Positions 44,346 to 53,144 of a DNA stretch of 64,000 bases are shown one piece after another. Under the pieces are notes generated by a model. That model saw nothing but the letters and a program-made list of their open reading frames with translations, did no database searches and had not been told where the DNA came from. The stretch covers positions 16,909 through 80,908 of the forward strand of contig CAXXNZ010000019.1 of assembly GCA_963676075.2 (NCBI GenBank), given 5' to 3'. Made by a program: the position numbers and the translations under genes. Positions within the stretch are counted from its first letter, which is position 1; each line of letters opens with the position of its first letter. This DNA comes from JAHJQZ01 sp963676075 (GTDB lineage Bacteria; Pseudomonadota; Alphaproteobacteria; Rhizobiales; Devosiaceae).

Positions 44346-45221
44346 ATGACCGAACAGACGGAATACGTCCCCCCCAAGGTCTGGACGTGGGAACAGCCCA
44401 ACGGCGGCGCGTTCGCCAGCACTAACCGCCCGATTGCCGGGGCGACGCACGACCAGGACCTGCCGCGCGGCAAGCACCCGCTGCAGCTTCATTCGCTGGC
44501 GACGCCGAACGGCCAGAAGGTCACCATCATGCTCGAAGAGCTTTTGGCAGCCGGCCATGATGCCGAATACGACGCCTGGCTTATCAACATCGGCAAGGGC
44601 GACCAGTTCGGCTCCGGATTTGCCGCCATCAACCCCAATTCCAAGATCCCGGCGATGGTCGATTTCGGCGCCGACCCGGCGATCCGCCTGTTCGAAAGCG
44701 GTTCGATCCTTTTGTATCTCGCCGAGAAGTTCGGCGCCTTCCTGCCCAAGGATCCGGCCGGTCGCGCCGAGACGCTCAACTGGCTGTTCTGGCAGATGGG
44801 CAGCGCGCCCTATATCGGCGGCGGCTTCGGGCATTTTTACGCCTATGCGCCGACCAAGCAGGAATATCCGATCAACCGCTTCACCATGGAAGCCAAGCGT
44901 CTGCTCGATGTGCTCAATCGTCGTCTGGAAGAATCCCGGTTCCTTGGCGGTGACGAGTACACCATCGCCGACATCGCCAATTTCCCCTGGTACGGCGGAC
45001 TGGTGCTCGGGCGCGCTTACGATGCCGCCGAGTTCCTGGACGTGAAAAGCTATGAGCACGTCATCCGCTGGGCCAAGGAAATCGACGCTCGCGAACCGGT
45101 CAAGCGTGGCCGGTGCGTCAATGTCGGCAATGGTCCCGAGGACGAGCAGTTGCACGAGCGTCATTCGGCGGCGGACATCGATCCGGTGCTGGCAAAGCGC
45201 AAGGCGTCGGGTACCGTGTGA
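44346..45221 (+). CDS. yghU: YghU-type glutathione transferase / disulfide-bond oxidoreductase
   Basis: 291 residues from the ATG at 44346 (AAAGAG upstream). Strongly like E. coli YghU along its length: EYVPPKVWTWEQPNGGAFAS, KHPLQLHSLATPNGQKVTIM, NPNSKIPAMVDFG, FESGSILLYLAEKFG, GGGFGHFYAYAPTK and the ending EQLHERHSAADID. The family binds two glutathiones and has disulfide reductase and organic peroxidase activity. Stand-alone cytoplasmic enzyme. Confidence 0.95.
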   Translation: MTEQTEYVPPKVWTWEQPNGGAFASTNRPIAGATHDQDLPRGKHPLQLHSLATPNGQKVTIMLEELLAAGHDAEYDAWLINIGKGDQFGSGFAAINPNSKIPAMVDFGADPAIRLFESGSILLYLAEKFGAFLPKDPAGRAETLNWLFWQMGSAPYIGGGFGHFYAYAPTKQEYPINRFTMEAKRLLDVLNRRLEESRFLGGDEYTIADIANFPWYGGLVLGRAYDAAEFLDVKSYEHVIRWAKEIDAREPVKRGRCVNVGNGPEDEQLHERHSAADIDPVLAKRKASGTV

Positions 45222-45251
45222 CCCCATTCCATCTTTCGCCTGGGGGTTGTC

Positions 45252-45860
45252 TCAATCCTGATCGAAGATCGACAGATTGTCGGTTCCGGACATGTAGAAC
45301 AGGACGTCCCAGGCGATATAGACCACTGCGGCGAGCAGCAGAACGGTCAGCAAGCCGATGATGATGTTGGAGCGTCTCAGCTTGTGCGGCGGCGGGGCAA
45401 TTGTCTGCTCGGGCGCCGTGCTTGCCTCGTCCTCGGGCGCGGCATCGGTCGCGTCCGCCTGTTCCTTCGCCGGCGGTACATAGGTCGAAAAGACCGGGCG
45501 ATAGGATCCGCGCACCAGAATGATCCTTACCGGTACGCTTGCGGGCGCCTCTTCGTAAAACGCCGCGAGCGCCTTGCGCAGGCGGGTCGCCATGACGCGG
45601 ATCACCGGATCCTTGGACGGATCGAAGCTTTCCGGACGCCCGAGAGCATCGACGGCGACCGAATAGGCCTTGATGAAAGAGCCTCGCCCGGCCAGTTCTT
45701 CGCTGACGACATAGGACAGGAAGGCGCAAAGCTGTGGCGATGAGCGGAAGGAGGGGTGATCGAGTATCGTGTCCAGCGAGGCAACTATGTCAGCGAAACT
45801 TGCATCCGAACCGACTGGAACAGAAAGATTAGTGGTTGCGCTGTCTGCAAGCTCGCCCAG
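45252..45860 (-). CDS. Rhizobial cyclase-type N-terminal domain protein with C-terminal membrane anchor; no standard start codon
   Basis: The minus-strand frame is open from 45893 to the stop at 45252. It encodes a conserved domain found at the N-terminus of many rhizobial adenylate cyclase-like and TolB-like proteins: LDTILDHPSFRSSPQLCAFL, SYVVSEELAGRG, IKAYSVAVDALGRPESFDPS and KDPVIRVMATRLRKALAAFY. A Pro/Glu-rich linker and one membrane helix (IIIGLLTVLLLAAVVYIAW) follow. Codon by codon I find no ATG, GTG or TTG between the upstream stop (45894-45896) and the GTG at 45603-45605, which lies inside the conserved domain. CTG at 45858-45860 has GGGAG upstream and is used here; ATA or a lesion are alternatives. 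Confidence 0.55.
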   Translation of the reverse strand: MGELADSATTNLSVPVGSDASFADIVASLDTILDHPSFRSSPQLCAFLSYVVSEELAGRGSFIKAYSVAVDALGRPESFDPSKDPVIRVMATRLRKALAAFYEEAPASVPVRIILVRGSYRPVFSTYVPPAKEQADATDAAPEDEASTAPEQTIAPPPHKLRRSNIIIGLLTVLLLAAVVYIAWDVLFYMSGTDNLSIFDQD

Positions 45861-46164
45861 TATTGTTCTCCCGCTCAGAACATCGGACTTTTCTTATTAT
45901 GCAATAATGGAAAGAGTACGGCACGTTGCTGGTTTGGCAAAATGGAAATTCGATTTTATGACCAAAATTCACAACAATTACAGGAAAAATTTGCTACGCC
46001 GGGTCGCATGACTTGCTGCCGAAATCCCTGGCACGCGGTGTGCGAGGGCGGTGCACACCATGAGACAGGTCGACAAAATAGCCCATTTTGACGGCACCGC
46101 GCCAATGCTTGCCGCGGGTCAGGTCAAGAGGGATTGGGGCCTCGGTGACCTTGAACCGACCCGT
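45861..46164. other. AT-rich gap between two minus-strand genes
   Basis: About 300 bases; 45870-46010 is among the most AT-rich stretches of the window. It should contain the promoter of the cyclase-domain gene and the end of the cfa transcript. No gene seen. Confidence 0.45.
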
Positions 46165-47283
46165 CTAGCGCTGGGTTACATAGCCGTCCGGCATGCCGAC
46201 GCCGGCTGGTGACAAAACGAATTGCCAGACATGAATGGCGCGGGCGCGGAAGCCGCCGGCGCAGCAGAGCAGATAATATTCCCACATGCGCTTGAAGCGA
46301 CGGCCTTGATCGGTGTTGGGTTCGGGCCATTTCGCCTGAAAATTCTCGTTCCAGGCCATGAGCGTCTTGTCGTAGTGCGGGCCGATATTGTGCAGGTCGA
46401 CGACATCCCACAGGCCTTCTAGCGCGCCGCCGATCTGTTGCAGCGAGGGGATGACCCCACCGGGGAAAATGTACTTGTCGAGCCATGCGTCAATGGTGGG
46501 CTGGGTTTCGCTCGACCCGATCGTATGCAGACAGAACAGGCCATCGTCCTTGATGACCGAGCGGGCCTTCTTGAAATAGGCCTCGAAGTTCTTGTGTCCG
46601 ACATGCTCGAACATGCCCATTGAGACGATCTTGTCGGCCTTGCCGTCGAAATCGCGGTAGTCCTTGACCTGGAATTCGACGTCGAGGTCCTTGTAGCGTT
46701 CGCGTCCAAAGGCGGCCTGATCGGGTGAAACGGTGACGCCGATGCAGGAAGCGCCATATTTTTCGGCGGCAAAGCCCATGAAGGCGCCCCAGCCGCAGCC
46801 GATGTCCCAGACCCGTTCGCCTTTTTTCAAACCGACCTTGCGGCAGATGAGGTCGAGCTTTGCCTCCTGCGCCTGGTCGACATTTTCGACACCGTCGGTC
46901 CAGTAGCCACAGGATCCGGTCATGCGGTCGTCGAGCGAGGCGCGATAGGCGTCCGTCTCGTTATAGTGCATCTGGGCGACGCGCTGGGCGCGCGCCTTGG
47001 TCTGCATGTTGAGGAAACGCGCCTGGACGATCTGCCAGATCAGGTTCATCGTGACCGGGATCTTGGACTGCAGGCGGGCACCGACAACGCGGTTGAAGAA
47101 CTCGGCAAGATCGGCGCAATCCCACATGCCATCCATATAGGCCTCGCCGAAACCGAGCGAGCCTTCGGCGAACAGGCGCGTCCACACCTGCTTGTCCCGG
47201 ACTTGCGGATCCCAGGGGTTGGGTCCGTCGATCTTGACCCCGACGTCTTCAAGCAAGCCGTTGATAAAGCTTTCCTTATCCAT
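46165..47283 (-). CDS. cfa: Cyclopropane-fatty-acyl-phospholipid synthase
   Basis: 372 residues from the ATG complementary to 47281-47283 (GGGGA upstream); longer open frame discarded. Transfers a methylene from SAM to unsaturated acyl chains of membrane lipids. Motifs: GEAYMDGMWDCADLAEFF (N-terminal lipid-binding part), HYNETDAYRASLDDRMTGSCGYW, SAM site VWDIGCGWGAFMGFAAE, GVTVSPDQ, and FEHVGHKNFEAYF. Full length. CFA synthesis is commonly a stationary-phase and acid-stress response. Confidence 0.96.
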   Translation of the reverse strand: MDKESFINGLLEDVGVKIDGPNPWDPQVRDKQVWTRLFAEGSLGFGEAYMDGMWDCADLAEFFNRVVGARLQSKIPVTMNLIWQIVQARFLNMQTKARAQRVAQMHYNETDAYRASLDDRMTGSCGYWTDGVENVDQAQEAKLDLICRKVGLKKGERVWDIGCGWGAFMGFAAEKYGASCIGVTVSPDQAAFGRERYKDLDVEFQVKDYRDFDGKADKIVSMGMFEHVGHKNFEAYFKKARSVIKDDGLFCLHTIGSSETQPTIDAWLDKYIFPGGVIPSLQQIGGALEGLWDVVDLHNIGPHYDKTLMAWNENFQAKWPEPNTDQGRRFKRMWEYYLLCCAGGFRARAIHVWQFVLSPAGVGMPDGYVTQR

Positions 47284-47579
47284 GAACTGTTCCCCGTGCC
47301 CCCACTTCGGTCGAGACAAGAGGTTAGTCAAAGCCGGATCAAAAGAAAAGCGACCGGAACCGGCTTTTGGATAGCGATGCGTGTGCGTTCGGTAGCGCGA
47401 AGGCATTGGCGGAAGTACGCAAATCGAGTGCAAAGGGTAAGGGAATTTTCATGACGCGCCGCTAATCTTCAAATTGAAGGAGCGGCCAGTCAACGCGCCG
47501 TTCCGTGTATTGGCAGGCTTGTGTTCCTGAACCGCGGGTTCCCGCGGAACAGCGCTGGTCTGCCGAGTTGAGTAGCAGC
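47284..47579. other. Divergent gap between cfa and motA
   Basis: About 300 bases that hold both promoters. I do not see a convincing sigma-28 or palindromic site, and no gene. Confidence 0.4.
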
Positions 47580-48437
47580 ATGCGTTTAATTATCGGCATC
47601 ATCGTTGTCTTCGCGAGCGTTCTGGGTGGCTATGGCGCCATCGGCGGCCATTTCGCCGTCCTGTTCCAGCCCTTCGAAGTCCTGATCATCCTTGGCGCGG
47701 CATTCGGCGGCTACATCATCGCCAACACAGGAACGGTGCTGAAACAGTCCTTGGGCATTTTCGGCATTCTGTTCCGTGGACCGCGTTATACCAAACAGGA
47801 TCACCTCGAATTGCTCGGGGTTTTGTACCTGCTGTTCAAGCTGGTGCAGACCAAAGGCCCGCTGGCGCTTGAAGCCCATATCGAGGACCCCCAGAATTCC
47901 GAGATATTCACGCGGTTCCCCCGTTTTGCCGCGAACCACCACGCCGTCGAGTTCATCTGCGACTACCTCAGGATGGTGACGCTCGGAACGCGCAACGTCC
48001 ATGAGATGGAAGCGCTGATGGACGAGGAGCTCGAGACGCACGAACAGGAAAACGAACGGCTCACCGGCGCGGTTCTGGCGCTGGCGGATGGCACGCCGGC
48101 GCTCGGCATCGTTGCCGCCGTGCTCGGCATCATCCACACCATGGGCGCGATCGCCGAACCGCCCGAGGTCCTCGGGCACATGATCGGCGGCGCCCTGGTC
48201 GGTACCTTCCTCGGCGTGCTCATTTCCTATGGCTTCTTCGGGCCGATGGCGCAGGGGCTGAAGATGATTTTCGAGGCGGAATCCAAATATTACCTGTCGA
48301 TCAAGGCTGGACTTATCGCCCATGTCGCCGGTTATGCGCCGGTGATGGCGGTTGAATTCGCCCGCAAATCGCTGATGTCCGAAGTGCGGCCGTCCTTCAA
48401 CGAAGTCGATCAGTCAACATCGGACCTGGCTGCCTGA
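47580..48437 (+). CDS. motA: Flagellar motor stator protein MotA
   Basis: 285 residues from the ATG at 47580 (weak ribosome site). Four membrane helices; the N-terminal RLIIGIIVVFASVLGGYGAI, HFAVLFQPFEVLIILGAAFG and the C-terminal pair around GTPALGIVAAVLGIIHTMGA and GALVGTFLGVLISYGFFGPM are typical of MotA. With MotB it forms the proton channel that drives flagellar rotation. motB follows after 20 bases; no other flagellar genes are in the window. Confidence 0.96.
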   Translation: MRLIIGIIVVFASVLGGYGAIGGHFAVLFQPFEVLIILGAAFGGYIIANTGTVLKQSLGIFGILFRGPRYTKQDHLELLGVLYLLFKLVQTKGPLALEAHIEDPQNSEIFTRFPRFAANHHAVEFICDYLRMVTLGTRNVHEMEALMDEELETHEQENERLTGAVLALADGTPALGIVAAVLGIIHTMGAIAEPPEVLGHMIGGALVGTFLGVLISYGFFGPMAQGLKMIFEAESKYYLSIKAGLIAHVAGYAPVMAVEFARKSLMSEVRPSFNEVDQSTSDLAA

Positions 48438-48457
48438 CCCGGAAAGGCTGAAACGGC

Positions 48458-49336
48458 ATGGACGACGGCGGCCAGATCATCATCAAGCGCGTCAAGAAGG
48501 GCAAGCATCCGCATCACGGCGGTGCCTGGAAGATCGCTTACGCCGACTTCGTCACGGCCATGATGGCGTTCTTTCTGCTGTTGTGGCTGATCTCGATGAC
48601 CACGCCCGAGCAGAAAAAGGGCCTGGCCGACTATTTTTCGCCTCCCAATATCTCTGAATCGACCTCCGGATCAGGAGGCGTGATGGGCGGAACAGCGCCG
48701 AGCAGATCTGGCGCCGACAATGGCGGCGGGCAGACAAACCTGCGTGCCGACGGCAACAGAACCGAGGCCAACGTGCCTCAGAGCGGCAATGCCAACGAGT
48801 CGGGCAACACCACGCCGGACTTCGTCAATTCCGATGTCGACATGATGTTCCACTCCGCCGCCGTTTCGATCCGGCAGGCCTGGGAGTCGATGCCCGACAT
48901 CACCACCTTCCGCGACAACCTGATCGTTGAGGAGAACCAGAAGGGCCTCAACATCCAGATCGTCAACCAGCCGGGACGGCGCATGTTCCCCGAAGGGTCG
49001 AAATACCCGACCGACGAGGTTCGGCGGGCGCTGGCCGCCATCGCGCCGATCCTCAACAAGCTGCCGAACCAGGTCTCGATCACCGGTCACACTGCCGCTG
49101 GGAACAACTATGCCAATCCGCGCTACGGCGCCTGGGAACTGTCAAGCGACCGCGCCAACATGGTCCGCTCTATTCTCGGCGAGTACGGGCTTGGCGCCGA
49201 GCATGTGACCTCGGTGGTCGGCAAGGCCGATCAGGAACCCTTCCTGCCCAACGATCCTTATCTCGACGCAAACGAGCGCGTGGCCATCACTGTGATGAAG
49301 GACGCGCCTCCCGTACCGCTAAACATGAAGCCGTAA
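48458..49336 (+). CDS. motB: Flagellar motor stator protein MotB
   Basis: 292 residues after GGAAAGGC. A basic N-terminus leads to a single membrane helix with the proton-carrying Asp30 in AYADFVTAMMAFFLLLWLIS, followed by the plug region, a Gly/Asn/Ser-rich linker (~60-125) and the OmpA-like peptidoglycan-binding domain (GHTAAGNNYANPRYGAWELS, SSDRANMVRSIL). Forms the stator with MotA. A weak stem (GAAACCCT/AGGGTTC, 49359-49381) follows the stop. Confidence 0.96.
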   Translation: MDDGGQIIIKRVKKGKHPHHGGAWKIAYADFVTAMMAFFLLLWLISMTTPEQKKGLADYFSPPNISESTSGSGGVMGGTAPSRSGADNGGGQTNLRADGNRTEANVPQSGNANESGNTTPDFVNSDVDMMFHSAAVSIRQAWESMPDITTFRDNLIVEENQKGLNIQIVNQPGRRMFPEGSKYPTDEVRRALAAIAPILNKLPNQVSITGHTAAGNNYANPRYGAWELSSDRANMVRSILGEYGLGAEHVTSVVGKADQEPFLPNDPYLDANERVAITVMKDAPPVPLNMKP

Positions 49337-49394
49337 GGCCGAAAGCCGCGTCCGAACTCAGAAACCCTTCAGCATAGGGTTCGGAACCCGGCGT

Positions 49395-49649
49395 TTAGCC
49401 GTCGTTCCGTGCGTTGAGCTTTTCGATAGGGACGAAGCTGTCCGGCTTGCGGGGAAGTAGACCCCGGTCCGTGGCCCATTCCCGCAACGCGATTTCCACC
49501 GCTTCGGTGCGTGAGAGGTCGTTGCGCTCGGACACGAAGGCGTCAAGCAGATCCACCAGGTCCGGCGCCAGTTTGAGTTCGATGGTTTCACTGGTGCGCT
49601 GATGCCCGTTCGCGTCCGTTGCCTTCACGGGACCTTGAGCTGCCGACAT
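49395..49649 (-). CDS. Ribbon-helix-helix (CopG-like) protein
   Basis: 84 residues from the ATG complementary to 49647-49649, chosen for the AGGAGG site just upstream. The core is TIELKLAPDLVDLLDAFVSE then RNDLSRTEAVEIALREWATD, a strand-helix-helix typical of RHH antitoxins and repressors. No toxin gene is next to it (the neighbour is a GNAT gene with a 47-base gap), so it may be a lone regulator; some GNAT toxins (TacT type) pair with RHH antitoxins, but that GNAT gene does not look like TacT. Confidence 0.75.
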   Translation of the reverse strand: MSAAQGPVKATDANGHQRTSETIELKLAPDLVDLLDAFVSERNDLSRTEAVEIALREWATDRGLLPRKPDSFVPIEKLNARNDG

Positions 49650-49696
49650 GGGTTCCTCCTGAAACATGGCTCCAGGCAAATAACGCGCGAGCAGCG

Positions 49697-50152
49697 CTAA
49701 AGTTTCAATTTGAACCCTTCATGCGATTTTTCGAATCCGAGGCGTTCGTAGAAGCGGTGAGCGTCATTTCTGAGCTTGTTTGAGGTCAATTGCACAATGC
49801 CGCAACCGCGCTCGCGGCAGCGCTCGATGGCCCAAGCCATCATCTTGCCGCCAAGCCCGTTGCCGCGCCGGTCTGTGCGGATATGGACGTGCTCGAGCAA
49901 GCCGCGCCACAGACCGTTGTGGGCAATGCCGGGGATGTAGGAAATCTGCACGGTGCCGACGACCAACCCGTCTTCGACAGCGACGATCAGGCGGTGATTG
50001 GGATCGGCGGTAATCGCCTCGAAGGCGGATATTGTCGCCGGATTGTCGTGCTCGGGCGGTGGGACCATTCCGGGCGCGGCGGCGCCCTCATAGCTCAAAG
50101 TCAGAATAGCGACGATGTCGTCGCTTGTGGCATCACGGAAGGTGAGGGGCAT
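49697..50152 (-). CDS. GNAT N-acetyltransferase
   Basis: 151 residues. Motif A is in HVHIRTDRRGNGLGGKMMAW, motif B in QLTSNKLRNDAHRFYERLGF. The layout with EHVHIRTDRRG...QLTSNKLRNDAHRFY is that of small PA4794/YjdJ-like GNATs. Substrate unknown. Minus strand, 47 bases upstream of the RHH gene; the pair may be cotranscribed. Confidence 0.85.
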   Translation of the reverse strand: MPLTFRDATSDDIVAILTLSYEGAAAPGMVPPPEHDNPATISAFEAITADPNHRLIVAVEDGLVVGTVQISYIPGIAHNGLWRGLLEHVHIRTDRRGNGLGGKMMAWAIERCRERGCGIVQLTSNKLRNDAHRFYERLGFEKSHEGFKLKL

Positions 50153-50499
50153 TTGGGGCAGTTACCGGGTTAGGGAGGGCCGCTCTGTGTCGAACGGAAC
50201 GCGGCGAGTATAGCAAACCGCGCTTTGACAGCCAGCATCGTGTCAGCCGCCATGCAGTTGGACCTGCCTGCGGTAACGCGACACGCGCAAAGCGGGTGGA
50301 ATCGATGGTCGCTGCGCGGACCAGACCTAGAATAACCGGACGCGGAATCAAACGCGCCCGGCCGGCATCAGCCTGAGTTTTCTGGTACATGGGATCCAGC
50401 AAAACCGGTCAGAAGACCGGAAGTAATTAAGTTGCCAGATCGTTAATTCGGCGTCTTGGGCATTTTTACTGGCGCGACGCTGTGTCGCGTCAGCTTGGG
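50153..50499. other. Gap before the hydrolase gene's end
   Basis: About 350 bases between the GNAT start and the convergent end of the hydrolase (both minus). It contains a weak AACCGGTCAGAAGACCGG-like stem near 50404-50421 that may end transcription of the hydrolase operon. No gene seen. Confidence 0.35.
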
Positions 50500-51369
50500 C
50501 TAGACTGCGGCCAAGGTGTTGGCTTGCAACAGGAAAGGAACGATTTCCTTTTCCGTGCCGGGGATGTAGTGGCGTGCCTGCGGGCGATAGTCGACTTCGG
50601 CCTGCGGTGCCAGGGCGCGGAGGCGGTTACGCGTGTCTTCGGTGCGCAGCAGGACGTCCTTGCCGCCGACGATGGCCAGCACCGGGCAATCGAGGCTGCG
50701 CACCTGTTCGTCGCTCAACCTTGGCAGTTGCTCCATACGCGGGCGGAACTCGTCGGCAATCAGATCGAAGAAGGCGCGGAAGGCGACAGCACCCGGCTCG
50801 TCAGAGACGAACAGCTTGCCGGTGACTGCCTCGCGAATCTTCTGCTTGCCCCACTCGCCCATGAAGAACAGCGGCAGGAAACGGAACAGTACGTTTTTCG
50901 TTCTGCAGATGCCGGCTGGAGCAATCCCGGCCAGAGCAACGACGCGACCGGGGCGGCGTGCGGCGTAATCGAAGGCAATGAGGCCGCCGAGCGACAGCGC
51001 CACGAACGACGCCTTGTCGATGCCAAGGCCTTTCAGCACATCGTCGAGCCAGAGTGCCGAGGCCTCGGTGTTGAGGTCTGGCCGGCTTGGCGCCGAAAAG
51101 CCCGGTTCTCCGACGATGTCGACGCAATAGCAGCGGAAGTGCCTGGCGTAGGCCGAAATCTCGCCGATCCAGGTGATGGCATTGCCCATCGAGCCGTGCA
51201 GCAACACCAGCGGCGGTGCGTTCTCCGGACCGGACACGACAACGAACGTGTCGCCTTCGCGGGTCGGCACGGTGACGAAGTCGACCAGTTCCGGCCACTG
51301 GTTGAGAAGCGAGCGGTAGCTTTCCTCGACCCGGCGCTTGCCGGAGTCGGACTTGTAGATCGTGGACAT
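50500..51369 (-). CDS. Alpha/beta hydrolase
   Basis: 289 residues, no signal peptide. LVLLHGSMGNAITW (oxyanion loop), nucleophile Ser126 in ALSLGGLIAFDYA, acid in IVGGKDVLLR and His in QARHYIPGTEKEI complete a serine hydrolase triad. 11 bases separate it from the HTH gene upstream in the same direction, so the two form one operon. Substrate unknown. Confidence 0.88.
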   Translation of the reverse strand: MSTIYKSDSGKRRVEESYRSLLNQWPELVDFVTVPTREGDTFVVVSGPENAPPLVLLHGSMGNAITWIGEISAYARHFRCYCVDIVGEPGFSAPSRPDLNTEASALWLDDVLKGLGIDKASFVALSLGGLIAFDYAARRPGRVVALAGIAPAGICRTKNVLFRFLPLFFMGEWGKQKIREAVTGKLFVSDEPGAVAFRAFFDLIADEFRPRMEQLPRLSDEQVRSLDCPVLAIVGGKDVLLRTEDTRNRLRALAPQAEVDYRPQARHYIPGTEKEIVPFLLQANTLAAV

Positions 51370-51380
51370 TTTCAGTGCTT

Positions 51381-51791
51381 TCAGATGTCGATGGCGTTGG
51401 ACAAAAGCGACAGCAGAGCGCCGGCATCGCCAGGGGTGGCTATGATGACGAATTTGAGGCTACGCCGGTTTCGGTCGTAGGCGGTTTCGAGCTGGATCGG
51501 GTCCGGCTTGGGGCCGCTGATCGAGGCCTGTATCAGCGTGATAAGGCGCTGCGCCTCCTCAATGGTCAGATCCTCGATCTCGACGATGGAGGTGGCGCGG
51601 ACGGCGGTTCCGGTGCGCGGCTCAACCGGGTCGAGCCCGGCAAGCGCCTCGACCTCGCGGCGCGGGATACGGAAAGCCCTCCCGACCTTGGTTGCCTTGA
51701 GCTTGCCCTCGCGGATGAACCGCAGGACGGTTTTGGGGTGAAGCTTGAGCGTTTCCGCCGCGGCTTCGACGGTGAGGAGTTCTTGTTCCAT
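51381..51791 (-). CDS. HTH excisionase-type DNA-binding protein fused to a small C-terminal domain
   Basis: 136 residues. The N-terminal part (LTVEAAAETLKLHPKTVLRF then IREGKLKATKVGRAFRIPRR) is a MerR-like winged helix of the excisionase family. The second half (VEIEDLTIEEAQRLITLIQA then SLKFVIIATPGDAGALLSLL) is a small alpha/beta domain I do not recognise. It leads the alpha/beta hydrolase gene, so it may regulate it; it is not linked to an integrase. The family is usually 60-80 residues; this one is longer. Confidence 0.75.
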   Translation of the reverse strand: MEQELLTVEAAAETLKLHPKTVLRFIREGKLKATKVGRAFRIPRREVEALAGLDPVEPRTGTAVRATSIVEIEDLTIEEAQRLITLIQASISGPKPDPIQLETAYDRNRRSLKFVIIATPGDAGALLSLLSNAIDI

Positions 51792-51854
51792 GAATGCTCA
51801 TTAAAACTCTCTAAATAGGTGGTCAAGAGGAATAATAGGGAATAAAAGAGCTAA

Positions 51855-52779
51855 CTAAGCATGCGGTGCTGAATCTGGCTGATCGCCGTTGGATCGCAGA
51901 GTGGCCGTCAAATCCTGATGCTTGGTGTTCATCAGGATCGGTGGGCCAGTTGAACGGAACAGGGCGCGCGGATGGGCAAGGCTTGAACAGGTGCCCAGAA
52001 CAGTCGACTTGATATCTCCGCGCAAGGAGCTTGGGCTGGTGGCGGAGGCCGATCCGCCGCCAGCCCGCGGAGCTAGCTTGCAGCCATTTGTCCGAAATCG
52101 AGATTGGTCGGCCTCGGAAGCATCCGCGCTATGGGACGGCTGATCGCAAACGCTGCCATCAACCTCGTCCAAGCTGAACCTGCGAGACCAGCATTTACCT
52201 GCACCTTTCAGGAAAAAGCCGTAATGCAGGCTCTGCGCCTCTTCGGGGATATCAAAGACCACCGCTCGCTCGCTCCAGCCTTGGGTGCCCACCAGCGGTC
52301 CATCTGGTCCCTGCTGCTCGCGGTTATCAAACAAAAGCGTACCTTTAGCACCGTCGACCCTGAACCAGATGTGTGGCACCTGTGCCGGCAGCTTCCGTCC
52401 GTAGCTCGCCAGCCAGTCGAATGCGCTTGCCCTTGAACGGTTCGGCTTCGACGCTCTGCATGACCGTGCAGAAATCGTCTCTTCGAATTTCATGCAGCAA
52501 TTCAGGCTTGGCGGCGATCAGGACGGCCGAGCCATTCTCTGTATCGATGCGGGTGTCGTAGAGTTGAGGGCTGTTGCCTGCCTTCAGCCAGCCATCCGGC
52601 AGAGTTTCGTCAGGCGAGCTTGCGCGCTCAATCCTGGCGCTCAGCATATTCCAGTTGGCCATTCCGAACTGCCGTGAAACCAATTCGAGGCTATCGCTGT
52701 GGGTGATCTCAATGCTTCGTTCGGCGAGAGCTTGCCGCAGCAGCTTCGCCATGAGTTTTGCATCCATGAAGCTATGCAT
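51855..52779 (-). pseudogene. Glyoxalase_8-like gene with a frameshift
   Basis: The ATG complementary to 52777-52779 has AAGGA upstream. The first frame reads DAKLMAKLLRQALAERSIEI then THSDSLELVSRQFGMANWNM (the helical Glyoxalase_8-type domain), followed by FCTVMQSVEAEPFKGKRIRL. Near 52405-52430 the coding frame changes and continues as LPAQVPHIWFRVDGAKGTLL and VVFDIPEEAQSLHYGFFLKG, the expected carbohydrate-binding-like second domain. After about 52155 similarity to that domain fades; the frame stops at 51855. A real break is likely because the intact design would be one ~210-residue protein. Confidence 0.65.
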
Positions 52780-53144
52780 GGTTCGATCCTTCTCACGGGC
52801 AGAAGAAAAGATCAGTGCTCGCATTGCTGACGGCCTGCCCAAGAGTTGCGGGTCAAAACCAAGCTTTTGTGCATTCACCCTTCCCTTGCGGGCGCGAGCG
52901 GCTGGCTGCACATGCCATGATCCGAAGCTACGATGCCGGTGAAATTTGTCAACAGGTCGCGCCTGAGCCCAACCCGCTTTGCGGAAGAAGACGTCACAAT
53001 TGCCTCGTCCGTGTTCGCGACGGGAACCGACGCATTCCCGCTTGCTCAGGAGTGCGTCGAGGATTGGACGGGACAGAGTAAAAGAAAAGGCCGGGCGATC
53101 GGCCCGGCCTCTCTCGATGCGTATGGCAATATTGCCGCTGCGAA
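52780..53144. other. Gap holding the cpdB terminator
   Basis: About 365 bases between the start of the broken glyoxalase-like gene and the end of cpdB (both minus). Contains the cpdB terminator at 53089-53109; nothing else identifiable. Confidence 0.4.
53089..53109 (-). terminator. Rho-independent terminator of cpdB
   Basis: GGCCGGGC (53089-53096) and GCCCGGCC (53102-53109) pair around 5 bases, and on the minus strand the stem is followed by TTTTCTTTTAC. It is 36 bases after the cpdB stop codon. Confidence 0.9.

Noticed and set aside
49395..50152. RHH plus GNAT as a TacAT toxin-antitoxin pair
   Set aside because: The GNAT protein lacks the TacT-like pattern, and the 47-base gap and gene order do not fit the usual overlapping arrangement.
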